Source: Siphonodentalium dalli
Lineage: Eukaryota; Mollusca; Scaphopoda; Gadilida; Siphonodentaliidae
NCBI GenBank assembly: GCA_032622095.1
Contig: CP136066.1
Location: 96,183,319-96,247,318, forward strand
Direction of reading: 5' to 3'
Length of the DNA stretch: 64,000 nucleotides
This document shows positions 44,989 through 55,280 of the stretch, piece after piece. The translations under genes were made by a program, and so were the position numbers. Below the pieces are notes generated by a model, which did not search any database, had not been told where the DNA came from, and saw only the letters and a program-made list of their open reading frames with translations. The first letter of the stretch is position 1. Each line of letters starts with the position of its first letter.

Positions 44989-46870
44989 AATATCCACCGC
45001 ACCTGCGAAGTTGATTTGTATAATCGCAGATTTCAATGACCCTTTGTTCTGTTACTATTACTAGTTGGCGTGTTGGGTCCTACTAAACAACGAACACAAA
45101 CGAACACAGGTCCAAAAAGCGGAGTAGAAGGGTGAAATTTGGTTTGTGGGTGCGCGTGGGTCCATTCTATGTGTATGTTTTGTTATTTCCAACTTTGATG
45201 ACTTATTTTTTGAGTTATTAGCATTATTTTAATACAAAACTACTGAACAACGAACACAAACGAACATAAGATTAGCGGCAGTGCAGAGGCTATCATGCAG
45301 GTGTTAATTAACTACGGCTCACTCTGTCTCCTTGATTGTCAATTTTATCACTGATGGCAATAAAAACACACCATAGTTTTCAATGCTAGAAACATCAGAG
45401 GTCGCGTTTTAATGCATAGCTAACAAAACATTTGAGTGAATGTGAGTGAGTCATTGTAAAATTGTCAGTCTCTGAGATGACTATATATATTTTCTCAGTC
45501 TCGGAGATCACTCTGGTAAATGCTATTTCGGCTTGCTTTCCTGATACACGCATACGCTATGTACCAGGCATCTTAAGGAAAATCTCAATCGTAATTTAAG
45601 TAAAACAGACAGTGATAAAACTGTCAATAAGATGGAAAAGTATTCAATAGCGAGAGCGGCTTGGTAACAATTGAAAACAAAATCATTTATGACGAAATAC
45701 AGACAGACATAATTGACAAATGTATGTGACAACAGACGATACCTTACATTTATGGAAAGACTAAAGACTAAAGACGAAAGTTTTCAATGCTAGAAAAAAA
45801 AATCAACAATTCCGAAATGTTGGACAAATAACAGTTATGAAAGCATTACAGGTGCGGGAGTCCTTGGCAGTGGGTATATGCCGTGAAAATATTTCCAACG
45901 GTCAAACACCGACACAAAAAGAAAAAATGTAGACAGACTTTGTCCGCATACAAATAAGAAATATCGCATAAACAGTATGTTATTGTCATATGTTTGACCA
46001 TTGTGTAAACAAAAGCATAAACAGTTACTTTCCTGGTGTTTGTTTATATTATGATGGTAAACATAAAGAGCGTTCTTTGTTGCTGAATTCCTGATATGGA
46101 ACTAATAAAGAGCGTTTATATCATTTGTGTGTGATTAGCCAGTAACACGTACTGTGCTGTCTTCTGTAACACAATCAGGCTCTTGCTTAGGTAAAATATA
46201 GTAGGTCTTTATGATAGCATGCTGTTTACACGATGAACGAAACTGTATGCGTTTTAGTGTTTTTTCTGTTGACGGTGATTGGAACAAATATGAATATTTT
46301 CGACAAATAAGGCCCCCCGTGCCTTTAATGATATAATTAACAACAAAATTGACTGAGTTTACAAACAATTTAAATGAAACAGTCACTGACCAACGGCGTG
46401 ACATTCGAGTGGAGGGGATTTTACATTATCAGGCATTGTGTCAGAGTGAATAAATTCCCCCTTGCTCAAATTGATAACGATTCCATAAACTGTATTTCTC
46501 GTACGATAATTTCACGCTCCGATAACAATACCACGTACGTCGACTTTGATTTATCAGCGCTAATTACAACATATGTCGTAAATGGGTAGCCTTCGGCAAA
46601 TTTCTAAAACCTGTTAAAACATTATACAATGGAGTCTCGTCGCGTCATAGTTATTATCGCAAAAAGCCCATTTGTGAATAGTCGCTCGAATTAAGAATCT
46701 ATTGTGTAAAAAGATCCAGATTATCGAAACAAATAATTCATGGGAATATATTGTTAGCGGCTTTCTCTATATATGTGTAATTACGCAATCACCTATGTTG
46801 TAACAACGGGTAATGGCTTGGTAACGAAATCACACCAGTTATAACCAATCGCGAACTGCATCGAATAAAA

Positions 46871-46880
46871 TATAAAAAGC
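46871..46880 (+). promoter_or_regulatory. TATA box of the Gypsy-class element 5' LTR
   Basis: TATAAAAAGC lies about 440 bp before the Gag start in AT-balanced leader sequence. Transcription would start near 46900, making 46900-47272 the R-U5-like part. Confidence 0.4.
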
Positions 46881-47308
46881 TACGGTAATTTTGGGTAGGG
46901 AGGATAGAAAACACTAGAGAGATTCAGAATTTGGAAGATTGCTGTCGGACAAGTTTAACTGTCGGGCTGCATGCTATGCGGTCCGGCGCGGGGTCATTAT
47001 ATGCTAGACAGATGTTATGTGTATATATATATATATTGTTGCTGCTGTTACATCTGTTTATCCATGAACAAATTAAAACGACTAATTCCTCAAGATTTGT
47101 ACACTTCTTCTAACCCGGAACATCTACACGAAAATCTTCTACTGGACACGGAACACGCTCTACGCAACAGTCTGTGTTTCATTCGTATACATATCCGCAA
47201 ACCAGAGCTTATTCCCCTTCTAAAGAGGCTCTACTATATTTCTACTAGACTCGGAAAACAGCTGTACTAAATTGGTGGAGAGCCGGACTTTAAGAGCAGC
47301 TCACACAT

Positions 47309-47485
47309 ATGACAGCTCCAAGCATCCTCACTAGAAGCCAACAGCTTCAGCAGGAGCAACAGCAACAAGAGCAAGAACAACAGCAACACGAGCAACAACA
47401 AGAGGAACAAGAACAAGAAATACAACAAAAAGACAGCATGTCTCACTCACAGACAGCAACAGGTAGAATGCTCCCGCCATTTTAA
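47309..47485 (+). pseudogene. gag: Gag N-terminus, Gln/Glu-rich, out of frame with capsid
   Basis: ATG at 47309 opens a peptide beginning MTAPSILTRSQQLQQ with a long Gln/Glu run from CAA/CAG/GAA repeats. It ends at TAA 47483-47485. The capsid lies in another frame, in which the sequence is also open across this end (..VECSRHFKRFKG). The most likely break is an indel in the CAA/CAG repeat. Confidence 0.6.
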
Positions 47486-47510
47486 GCGGTTCAAGGGTAA
47501 CCAAGACAGT

Positions 47511-48011
47511 GTGCCCCTGTTCCTTGAACATTTTGATGAGGTTGCAAACCTGATGCAACTGCCAAATGAAGAACGCCTTTTAGTGCTTCCAATTCTTTTG
47601 GAGGGACCAGCCAAAGACTGGTACCGATCCATGTCCGCAGACCAGAGATCTGACTATTTCGAGTTCAGAGAAAATTTTGAGAAACACTTCTCAATTAACA
47701 AAACACAAGAACATATGCAGCTCATTCAGAGCACTCAACAGCAAGATAGATCAGTCGCTGATTTTATTGCCTTTATGAGCTCGAAAGCAATTATGCTGGG
47801 CTTTCCTGAACATACAACAATCGCATTGATAATTTCAAATTTAAATGAACGAATTCGCCAAGTGGTTATACAACAAAACCCAAATACCCTTGATGAACTC
47901 ACCCGCGTCGCAACCCTTGCTGAGTTATCTTTCAAAAATAAATCAAATGAACCTTCGAAAAACGTGACGCCCCAATTGGTGGCTCTTATAGAGAAATTGG
48001 TAATTGATTAA
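47511..48011 (+). CDS. gag: Gag capsid region (retrotrans_gag-like), fragment
   Basis: This 166-residue frame is rich in the helices of Ty3/Gypsy capsids: LFLEHFDEVANLMQLPNEER, then a LLEGPAKDWYRSM block (the conserved A..W), a FRENFEKHF block and a later QQQDRSVADFI segment. The frame is open upstream of the first listed codon, so this start is arbitrary. It ends in TAA at 48009; the same frame then resumes with AQQTMPTVC and a His/Asn/Gln/Thr-rich linker, so the stop looks like a point lesion. Capsid assembles the particle that carries the element RNA in the cytoplasm. Confidence 0.8.
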   Translation: MPLFLEHFDEVANLMQLPNEERLLVLPILLEGPAKDWYRSMSADQRSDYFEFRENFEKHFSINKTQEHMQLIQSTQQQDRSVADFIAFMSSKAIMLGFPEHTTIALIISNLNERIRQVVIQQNPNTLDELTRVATLAELSFKNKSNEPSKNVTPQLVALIEKLVID

Positions 48012-48058
48012 GCACAACAGACCATGCCTACTGTTTGTGCATGTGCCCAAGGCAATAA

Positions 48059-48532
48059 TCACCAGCAAACACACCAGCAATACGACAATTCACACAACCA
48101 AACAGCTCACCAATCCCACACTACACACAACAACACAGCTCAACAATACCACAATACACACAACAACACACCTCAACAATACCACAATACCAACAACTAC
48201 CCACCTCAACAATACCACAAACCTCAGCAAAACCAAACACACACAATCAGTCTCAGCCTCAGCACTACAAAACAAGACAATCTGGTCAATACACATACCG
48301 CCCATCATCACAAAATAATTTTGGTCGCCAGCAATATCAGCAGCAACAACATCAGGTAAGTGGAAATAAACGTTGTCTATCCTGTGGACTATCCAACCAC
48401 AGAAGGGAGGATTGTCGGTACAATCTGGCCCAGTGTACGTATTGTCATCTTCAGGGACATTTATTAAAGGTTTGTAGAAAGAGAGAGCGCGACCTTGCGG
48501 CAAGTCAGGTAAGTCAAACTTTTGCCAGATAG
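48059..48532 (+). CDS. gag: Gag nucleocapsid region with two CCHC zinc knuckles
   Basis: This frame differs from the capsid frame and is shared with pol. A Gln/Tyr-rich stretch leads into two C-X2-C-X4-H-X4-C knuckles, CLSCGLSNHRREDC and CTYCHLQGHLLKVC (48374-48474). A basic RKRERD follows, and UAG is at 48530-48532. Zinc knuckles bind the genomic RNA for packaging. Two perfect CAG|GTAAGT donors lie in it (48353 and 48506). The frame joins the capsid only through a shift within the repetitive linker at about 48130-48240. Confidence 0.75.
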   Translation, partial: SPANTPAIRQFTQPNSSPIPHYTQQHSSTIPQYTQQHTSTIPQYQQLPTSTIPQTSAKPNTHNQSQPQHYKTRQSGQYTYRPSSQNNFGRQQYQQQQHQVSGNKRCLSCGLSNHRREDCRYNLAQCTYCHLQGHLLKVCRKRERDLAASQVSQTFAR

Positions 48533-48568
48533 GAATTTTCGCCTGCCATTAGGAAGGGGGATCATCCC

Positions 48569-50410
48569 GTGGAAAGGCCTAATTTAATAGAGAAATCAAA
48601 ATCTCCATCTGTGTCACCAATCACCCAAATGAATTCCAATTTCATCAAAGTTAAAATATATCAAACAAAATTTAAGGGGTTGGTTGACACAGGAGCTTCA
48701 ATTAGCTGTGTATCTTCTGACATTATTGATCAGCTCAATTTGACCAATCTTGTTACACCTTCAGATTTAGGGCATGTAATGAGCATGGCTGGTGATACAC
48801 ATGCAGCCCTTGGTCAAGTTGAACTCCCAATAATGCTAGCAAATACACAATACACATTCAAATTTTATATATTTAAACATTTGCACCATGACCTCATTTT
48901 AGGTTATGATTTTCTTCAACAGTATCAAGGTCAATTAGACTGTTCTAAATCTTGCCTCACCTTAAGTGACATTCATGTCAATTTCTGCGCTCCAAAAGTA
49001 GTTCTAGGGGTAGGACGCACAATCTCTTCCATTTCAATTCCTGCATTATCTGCTGTGTGTATCCCTATCCTACTCAAAGGAGTCAAACAAAACTTAACAG
49101 TCTTGTTTGAGCCATCCAATCATACCATGGAGAAACTTAACTTGGCTGTTGCCAAGGTCATTTTCAAGGTCTCTGGTTCAACTGGCATTTGTCATCTACT
49201 CAATCCCAATGATTACTCAGTTGAACTTGCCCCAAATCTTATGGTTGGTAGAGTCATGGCAATAGACCCCACATCGCTACATGTTCCTAGCAGTAAAGAA
49301 ACAGGTAAGTCTAGCAAATCTGATAACACTTCTATTTCAGATGAAAATTACCTTAATGTTGCTAAACAACTCGGATTTGATATCTCAAAATCACAGCTCT
49401 CACTCAGTGATAAAATTGACTTAGTTTATCTTCTCAAGAGGAACCAGGATGTCTTTGCTCACAATATGTCTGAACTAGGATGTACAGATCTTCATTATCA
49501 TAATATCAATACGGGAAATGCACCACCAAAAACACAACGATGGTACAGAACAACTCCAGATAAGAATGCAGAACAGTTAAAACAAATCAATGAAATGCTG
49601 AAGAACGACATCATAGAACCATCTAATAGTATTTGGGCTTCGCCTGTGGTCCTCATTAAAAAAGCTGATAACACATGGAGATTTGCAGTCGATTACAGAC
49701 ATCTCAACTCAGTGACTCAGCCAATCAACTTTCCTCTTCCACGACTAGATGATGTGTTCGACACTATTGGTGAGTCTAAAGCCCAAGTATTTTCCGTTTT
49801 TGACTTATCCAGTAGTTTTTGGCAAATTCCTCTGGATGAAGACTCTAAACCAAAGACAACCTTCACGACGCCGCATGGAAACTACATGTTCAAACGATTA
49901 AGTTTCGGGCTAATGAATGCCCCAATGAGCTTTCAAATGGTGATGGCCAAAATCCTACAAGGAATGAACTGGAAAAAGGCCCTTGTCTATATCGATGACA
50001 TCATCTTCTTCTCTAGGTCGGCCAAACAACATCTAATAGATATTCAAGAAGTCTTCGATCGTCTACGGAAAGCCAATCTCAAACTCAAACCTTCAAAATG
50101 TCAGTTCGCTGTTCCACAAGTAAAATACCTTGGCCATCTGATATCAAAAGATGGCATCGAAGTCAATCCTCAGAAGATGGAAGTTGTCAAGTCTTTTCCT
50201 CTGCCACACAATCAGAAGAAACTTAGAGGTTTCCTTGGTCTCACAAACTATTACAGACGCTTTGTCAAGAATTATGCCAAGACTGCCACTCCATTGAATC
50301 AGTTACTCAAAAAGGGAATCAAGTTTGTATGGACAGAAGATTGCCAGAAGGCATTTGAAACTCTTAAAGAAAACTACTCACAGCACCTATACTTGCCACC
50401 CCCGACATGA
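48569..50410 (+). CDS. pol: Pol: protease and reverse transcriptase
   Basis: 613 residues. The aspartic protease is at about 25-120, with the active site VDTGASISC (D40-T-G-A) and ILGYDFL flap/helix near 110-116. RT spans about 330-590: the WASPVVLIKK block, FAVDYRHLN at 372-380, FDLSSSFWQI at 411-420, FGLMNAP, catalytic YIDD at 474-477 (not the usual YVDD), KYLGHLIS, and GFLGLTNYYRRF starting the connection. The frame is open back to the UAG at 48530, so Gag and Pol are separated by one stop in the same frame. It ends by frameshift at 50410 just before RNase H. Confidence 0.93.
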   Translation: MERPNLIEKSKSPSVSPITQMNSNFIKVKIYQTKFKGLVDTGASISCVSSDIIDQLNLTNLVTPSDLGHVMSMAGDTHAALGQVELPIMLANTQYTFKFYIFKHLHHDLILGYDFLQQYQGQLDCSKSCLTLSDIHVNFCAPKVVLGVGRTISSISIPALSAVCIPILLKGVKQNLTVLFEPSNHTMEKLNLAVAKVIFKVSGSTGICHLLNPNDYSVELAPNLMVGRVMAIDPTSLHVPSSKETGKSSKSDNTSISDENYLNVAKQLGFDISKSQLSLSDKIDLVYLLKRNQDVFAHNMSELGCTDLHYHNINTGNAPPKTQRWYRTTPDKNAEQLKQINEMLKNDIIEPSNSIWASPVVLIKKADNTWRFAVDYRHLNSVTQPINFPLPRLDDVFDTIGESKAQVFSVFDLSSSFWQIPLDEDSKPKTTFTTPHGNYMFKRLSFGLMNAPMSFQMVMAKILQGMNWKKALVYIDDIIFFSRSAKQHLIDIQEVFDRLRKANLKLKPSKCQFAVPQVKYLGHLISKDGIEVNPQKMEVVKSFPLPHNQKKLRGFLGLTNYYRRFVKNYAKTATPLNQLLKKGIKFVWTEDCQKAFETLKENYSQHLYLPPPT

Positions 50411-50465
50411 AAAAGCCATTCACCCTCTGCACTGATGCCTCGGACCACATGCGATTGGCTATGTT

Positions 50466-51560
50466 TTGGGACAGAAGGATGAACATGGTCGGAAACAAGC
50501 CATTTGTTATGGTGGACGTGCATTACATGACCAAGAGAAGCGATGGAGTGTCACAGAACGAGAAGGTCTCGCCTTAGTTGAAGCTGTTCGCAAATACAGA
50601 CCATACTTTGAAAGCAATACTTGTGATGTTTACACTGACCATCTTTCACTCAAGTACCTCGAGAAGATCAAGCATGAAACTGGCAGACTTGGCAGATGGG
50701 CAATTGAACTCCAAGGATATCCAATAAACATACACTACAAGGCTGGTGCTATCAATACCAATGCCGATGCACTTTCCAGAAGATATTATGATGCAACAAC
50801 GCCATCAACCTCCATAAACCAAATCACTTCTGAGCAGACGACAGATTCCACAGAGAGTACCAGTGCTGCTGACCTACAAAATTCTTCAGACATAACACCA
50901 GTAGCTGATCAAAATAACTATTCGGACCCAGCACATATCAACCCTCCTGAAAACTCAGAACCAGAAGATATCACTAATTTACAATGGGAATGTCCAGACT
51001 TCAAGAAAATGTTGGAATACAAGGTAAATGGTGACTTGCCACAGGAATCCAAAGCTGCTGCAAAACTGGTTGCGGAAGCTGAACAATATGAAGTTATTGA
51101 CGGACAACTACATCACATCTTCACTCCAAGAATCAAGAAGAAAACTCCGAACAAAGTTATCTTGCAACTGGCTGTACCTCGGGTATGTCGACAGAAGATT
51201 GTGCATGATTACCATGATAGTGCTGTTGGAGGAGGCCATCTCGGATTTGACAAGACTTATCATTCCATACAATCACGTTACTATTGGCCTAGAATGTATG
51301 CTGAAATCAGGAAATATGTCTTGTCATGTGTGGAGTGCCAAACATCCAAACGAAACTTTCATCCCCATGGCGTTCCATTAAGGCCTCTTCCAGTGGCTAG
51401 GAAATTTTCTCGCTGGCACATGGACATCTTGGGACCACTGACAGTCAGACCAGAAGGATACCAATATATCCTACTATTCGTAGACAGCTTCACCCGATGG
51501 ACTTCGGCTTTTGCATTGAAGGATCAGTCAGCTGCCACTATTGCGAAGATTCTCTATTAA
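50466..51560 (+). CDS. pol: Pol: RNase H and integrase N-terminus
   Basis: 364 residues in a new frame. RNase H begins just upstream in yet another frame (CTDASDH near 50432), so two small shifts lie between RT and this frame. ERWSVTEREG-type motif (KRWSVTEREGLALV), YTDHLSLKYL and the final NADALSR of Gypsy RNase H are visible. An Asp/Ser-rich linker follows, then the integrase HHCC zinc domain (HDYHDSAVGGGHLGFDKT.., C..C in CVECQTS). The core starts with RWHMDILGPL, whose Asp is the first catalytic residue. It stops at TAA 51558-51560, in frame with the next part. Confidence 0.9.
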   Translation: MGQKDEHGRKQAICYGGRALHDQEKRWSVTEREGLALVEAVRKYRPYFESNTCDVYTDHLSLKYLEKIKHETGRLGRWAIELQGYPINIHYKAGAINTNADALSRRYYDATTPSTSINQITSEQTTDSTESTSAADLQNSSDITPVADQNNYSDPAHINPPENSEPEDITNLQWECPDFKKMLEYKVNGDLPQESKAAAKLVAEAEQYEVIDGQLHHIFTPRIKKKTPNKVILQLAVPRVCRQKIVHDYHDSAVGGGHLGFDKTYHSIQSRYYWPRMYAEIRKYVLSCVECQTSKRNFHPHGVPLRPLPVARKFSRWHMDILGPLTVRPEGYQYILLFVDSFTRWTSAFALKDQSAATIAKILY

Positions 51561-51572
51561 AACATCATATGC

Positions 51573-52430
51573 ATGTTTGGCGCACCAGATGAGCTGGTTT
51601 CCGACAATGGCAAAAACTTTGTCTCTCAAGTCGTTGAAGCACTGTCTGAACTATTCAAAATAAAGAGAATTCGCACAAGTGCTTACCATCCACAAACAAA
51701 CGCCGCTTGCGAACGCATCAATGCTACAATTGGACAAACTCTGCGTACTTATGTTGACAAACATCATACTAACTGGCCAGATCACATGCCTGGACTCATG
51801 ATGGCACTAAGGCGATCTCCAGGAAAAACAACAGAGTTTTCTCCATTTCAACTAGTCTTTGGGCAAGACATGAGACTAATCATTGACACAACAATGACTC
51901 CAAAACCAACAATAAACAAGGATGCAAAGAAATATATGGAACATTTGACCAATGAAATGAAGATGATAGATGAAATTACAGAAAGCAATATCAAAGAGGC
52001 ACAATTCAAACAGAAGGAATACCATGACAAGAAGAAGAAAGCAGTAGAACCAGCATACAAGTTACAGGATAAGGTCCTTCTGTCCAGAGAGAAGTTTGAG
52101 AGAGGTATGGCAAGAAAGCTTCAATCTAAATGGATCGGGCCATACTACATTGACAATGTGTTTGATAATAATACATTCAGTTTGCGTCATTGTGAAACAC
52201 ACGCTAAAGTGACGCCTACCAATGCATCTAGGCTTAAGTTATTCTATGATTGTATAGATCACGACAAGTTCACTCATAGTCAAACGGTTAGTAATACTTC
52301 ACATGACAGTCATGACTCTCAACCATTATCACCACCAACACAGGTAAGTCAGTCAATGCCAGACAATTTGCCAGGAACGAACCAGAGACACAAGATCTTG
52401 CAATGTATTATAACATTGATAAGATTTTAA
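51573..52430 (+). CDS. pol: Pol: integrase core and GPY/F region
   Basis: 285 residues, same frame as 50466-51560 and separated only by a TAA. The second catalytic Asp is in ELVSDNGKNFVS and the Glu in YHPQTNAACERINATIG, completing the D,D,E triad. Near the C-terminus is the GPY/F motif (KWIGPYYIDNVF) followed by ASRLKLFYD. A CAG|GTAAGT donor lies at 52341. A frameshift near 52385 separates it from the chromodomain. Confidence 0.92.
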   Translation: MFGAPDELVSDNGKNFVSQVVEALSELFKIKRIRTSAYHPQTNAACERINATIGQTLRTYVDKHHTNWPDHMPGLMMALRRSPGKTTEFSPFQLVFGQDMRLIIDTTMTPKPTINKDAKKYMEHLTNEMKMIDEITESNIKEAQFKQKEYHDKKKKAVEPAYKLQDKVLLSREKFERGMARKLQSKWIGPYYIDNVFDNNTFSLRHCETHAKVTPTNASRLKLFYDCIDHDKFTHSQTVSNTSHDSHDSQPLSPPTQVSQSMPDNLPGTNQRHKILQCIITLIRF

Positions 52431-52603
52431 GAACAAAGTTCAGTCGTGGTAAGCTTGCATTCCGTGTTAAATGGTCCAATGGTGACCCTCCATCTTGGGT
52501 TCCGCAAGATGATATACATCCTGAACTTATACAACAGTACTTTGTTACTCATACAAGACAAGATAAGAACAGGAAAAGAAAGTTTTTCACTAATTCAACA
52601 TAG
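52403..52603 (+). CDS. pol: Pol: integrase C-terminal chromodomain
   Basis: MYYNIDKILRTKFSRGKLAF with the following RVKW and SWVPQDDI helix entry is a chromodomain fold signature, placed right after integrase as in chromoviruses. It is in a different frame from the integrase body, and the upstream codons of this frame are open for at least 12 codons, so one indel explains the split. The domain is thought to guide insertion to marked chromatin. It resembles the first chromo module of the ORF at 2027-2923 in layout. Confidence 0.82.
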   Translation: MYYNIDKILRTKFSRGKLAFRVKWSNGDPPSWVPQDDIHPELIQQYFVTHTRQDKNRKRKFFTNST

Positions 52604-53444
52604 CAGAATGTAATGTTAGGTAAGCTTTAAATGGATAGGTAAGTTACTTGGTTTCTAAGGGGAAATGAGTTCGTCGCTGCGAGCAGAACCGAAGTCATGT
52701 AAGTAGCTTGCTCAAACAACATAAGGCCACACCACCTGATATTACACTCTACTCTACGACGTCAACAAACACATATTATACATGTTTATTTGCCTCACTT
52801 CAAACTGTTAACTATATTTTAACACAAAAAACAAAAAAATTCAAAACACATTACAAATACCAGGCTGGAAACAACTTGTTTATAGCTATCTCATTCCCAA
52901 TATTTTTCATCTGCCTACACAGGCTAAGTACTTAAATGTTGCTTATGTGATTCACATTTCACATATCCAAACGACATCTTGAGTTAACGTCATTTTACTT
53001 ATTTTCAATTAAGGCTTCTATGCCATAACTACTTCAAAGAGTGTCAATCATAGGCACTAACATTGGATTTTTATCAGGGATTTAAACTCCCATAAAGTCT
53101 AATTATCATTTGATTGTGGCTTACATCAGAACAACTGATGTGACTAAACTACAACTCAAGTTTTACAACTCCAATACAATGGAAACTTTTCAATTCAAAT
53201 CGCTTTCACAGCAAATTCATTTCAAATATTATCATACTTGCATATTAATCGTAGCACTATAACCTTCATAGTATTAATCTTCGATAATACCTAGTATTGT
53301 TTTTTTTTGGGGCATGGTGATCATACAGTTTTGAAGTCACTTATCCATTCTTCTTATTTTTCTATCTTTTCTTACTTGTGCGTTATTTGCTTACTCACTT
53401 TAGGAGAATTGATCACTCTTCTTTAGAGTCCTTGCTTCAACCAC
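52604..53444 (+). other. Pol-env spacer, non-coding
   Basis: No ORF with a domain is seen. Two further GGTAAG-type donors lie at 52618 and 52638. The spacer is probably intronic in the env message. Confidence 0.5.
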
Positions 53445-53466
53445 ACATCTGCCTTCTCTCTTATAG
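53445..53466 (+). promoter_or_regulatory. Splice acceptor for the env message
   Basis: A pyrimidine-rich tract (CTGCCTTCTCTCTTATAG) ends at 53466. The env frame is open from 53467, giving FWLLILCMLITFITQVNS, a signal peptide that begins upstream of the first Met in this exon. The start codon may be in the upstream exon, as in insect errantiviruses. Confidence 0.6.
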
Positions 53467-53483
53467 GATTTTGGCTTCTCATC

Positions 53484-55280
53484 TTGTGTATGCTCATCAC
53501 CTTCATCACCCAAGTCAACTCCATGGAGCAACGCCTCAACTATGGTGTCGTGTTCCAAGAGAACGGCAAGGTGTATCCCATGAAACATCATTGGACGCAC
53601 ACTTTCATCACCACCATTCCTGATATTTCGTCTCTGACGATAAGAACGCCCATCAACAACAAATTGTTCCCAGCCACCGTGCACCAACTCTTACAACTTC
53701 AAACGTCCACAAAAGCTAAGTTAGATTCCACCATCAACAATATATACAACATATTGCCACATCATTCAGTCGCGCCCTCCAGAAAAAGGCGTTCGTGGTT
53801 TCCTTTTATCGGTGGACTATCGAAAAGTATTTTTGGAACAGCGACACAAGAAGACATGCAAGCTCTGTCTCGTAGAGTTGCTGCGATTCAAAAACAAACA
53901 CTTGTCATGTCTAAAACATTTGGACATGAACTTTCATCCTACCAATCTTTTATTAAATCAACAGACAGCAGAATAGTGAACGCCTATGCTGCCATCAAAG
54001 ATAACCACATGGCCATAGAAAACATTTACGACACCATAAATAGGTCACTATCTAATGTGCAATTATCAGAGGATGCTATTAGTCAGTTGGTAGTGGAAAA
54101 CCTGACTAAGGCACTCTCCATACAGATTTCTCTGGAAGAGTTCTATTTTGGGATAGTGTCGCTGCTTCAGGGGAAACTGTCACCTTCCATTATCGACCCG
54201 TCAAATTTGCAACTCGCAATAAGAAATATATCTGCATTGCTCGAAAACAAAAACTCACCTTTCAAAATTTTTAATCTTAATTTGGCTCAAATGTATTCTG
54301 CCTTAGACTTTTCGCTCCTAAGGCACAATGCAGATATATACATCAGCATAAAAATACCTATATCAACTTTGGATCTTCCTATAAACTTGTATAAAATCCA
54401 AAGTTTTGCGGTGCCTGTAAACGCTTCCTCGAACCATGGCACACAAGTTGAAAATTTGCCCGAATTCTTGGCGGTGACAGTTGATCGGAAAATGTACATG
54501 GAAATTTCTGGAGACCTGTTCAATAACTGCAAACAGGTCAACAGCAATTTCTTCTGCCATTTCCAACCAGTATTCAGAAAGGTTGCGACTCATGTATGTT
54601 CCTCAGCATTGTTTACCGGCAACACAACTATTATCAACCAAATATGCCAGTTTCAATTTAAAGAAAATGTTCTCCGTCCATCCATCCATCCAATATCTCA
54701 CTCTAAGTTTCTTGTCTCTAATCTTTTCTCGTTGGAGGTTATATGTCCCAATAAGGAGCCAGTAGAAGCTGGATGTTCATTTTGCATCGTGGACGTTCCT
54801 TGTCAGTGTTCTATCACTTCCCACCTCTTTCACGTCGCTCCACGTTGGAATAATTGCCATTCCTCTTCAAAATTTGTAACGAAAGAACATCCAGTAAATT
54901 TAGCACTTTTGCAGCAATTCTTCAATCCATCTTCCCTTGCTAACATATCTGCTGGTCTCACCTTTCCACAACCTCCAACTTTAACGCTACCCCCCTTTAA
55001 GTTTTTTAAACATAACTTTTCAAAAATTATAGCCAGTGATGAAAAGGCCCATTTAAATCTTAAGAGCATGGTTGAGTCGGCAAAACGAGACGAAACCATA
55101 TTCCGATCATTGGCTGACCCCATATTGGATGGTCAATTATTTTTGGATGGATCAGGAGATCAGAAATGGACATATATCATTGTATGCATGTGTGTTGTCG
55201 GCCTATCCTTCATAGGAACATTATATTTATCCTATAAGGTACGCACACTGATAAATGCATTAACATTTTATCTGCTGTGA
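53484..55280 (+). CDS. env: F-type fusion envelope glycoprotein
   Basis: 598 residues from the first Met; the signal peptide likely starts earlier (see the acceptor). A furin-type site RKRR at 100-103 separates a short N-terminal subunit from a chain starting with a fusion-peptide-like WFPFIGGLSKSIFGTA and a long helical region (about 120-215). This order matches baculovirus F proteins and errantivirus Env. A cysteine-rich stretch lies at about 345-460, with a transmembrane span at about 562-583 and a short tail. The ORF is uninterrupted, in contrast to gag and pol. It would mediate membrane fusion. The Cys-rich part supports a folded ectodomain. It overlaps the next ORF by a few bases. Confidence 0.88.
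   Translation: MCMLITFITQVNSMEQRLNYGVVFQENGKVYPMKHHWTHTFITTIPDISSLTIRTPINNKLFPATVHQLLQLQTSTKAKLDSTINNIYNILPHHSVAPSRKRRSWFPFIGGLSKSIFGTATQEDMQALSRRVAAIQKQTLVMSKTFGHELSSYQSFIKSTDSRIVNAYAAIKDNHMAIENIYDTINRSLSNVQLSEDAISQLVVENLTKALSIQISLEEFYFGIVSLLQGKLSPSIIDPSNLQLAIRNISALLENKNSPFKIFNLNLAQMYSALDFSLLRHNADIYISIKIPISTLDLPINLYKIQSFAVPVNASSNHGTQVENLPEFLAVTVDRKMYMEISGDLFNNCKQVNSNFFCHFQPVFRKVATHVCSSALFTGNTTIINQICQFQFKENVLRPSIHPISHSKFLVSNLFSLEVICPNKEPVEAGCSFCIVDVPCQCSITSHLFHVAPRWNNCHSSSKFVTKEHPVNLALLQQFFNPSSLANISAGLTFPQPPTLTLPPFKFFKHNFSKIIASDEKAHLNLKSMVESAKRDETIFRSLADPILDGQLFLDGSGDQKWTYIIVCMCVVGLSFIGTLYLSYKVRTLINALTFYLL

Larger units (their letters stand above)
43835..46870 (+). other. Probable start of NPC2-like intron 2, non-coding repeats
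   Basis: After the GTGAGT donor the sequence has no supported exon. It holds a diverged dimer (44270-44530 and 44595-44840), the left copy of a 296-bp repeat, a repeated phrase CTACT[AG]AACAACGAACACAAAC near 45091 and 45241, and the AAAGAGCGTT pair at 46065 and 46107. Confidence 0.5.

Noticed and set aside
48090..48503. 137-codon minus-strand frame rich in Val/Leu
   Set aside because: Antisense of the repetitive Asn/Thr/His-coding Gag linker.
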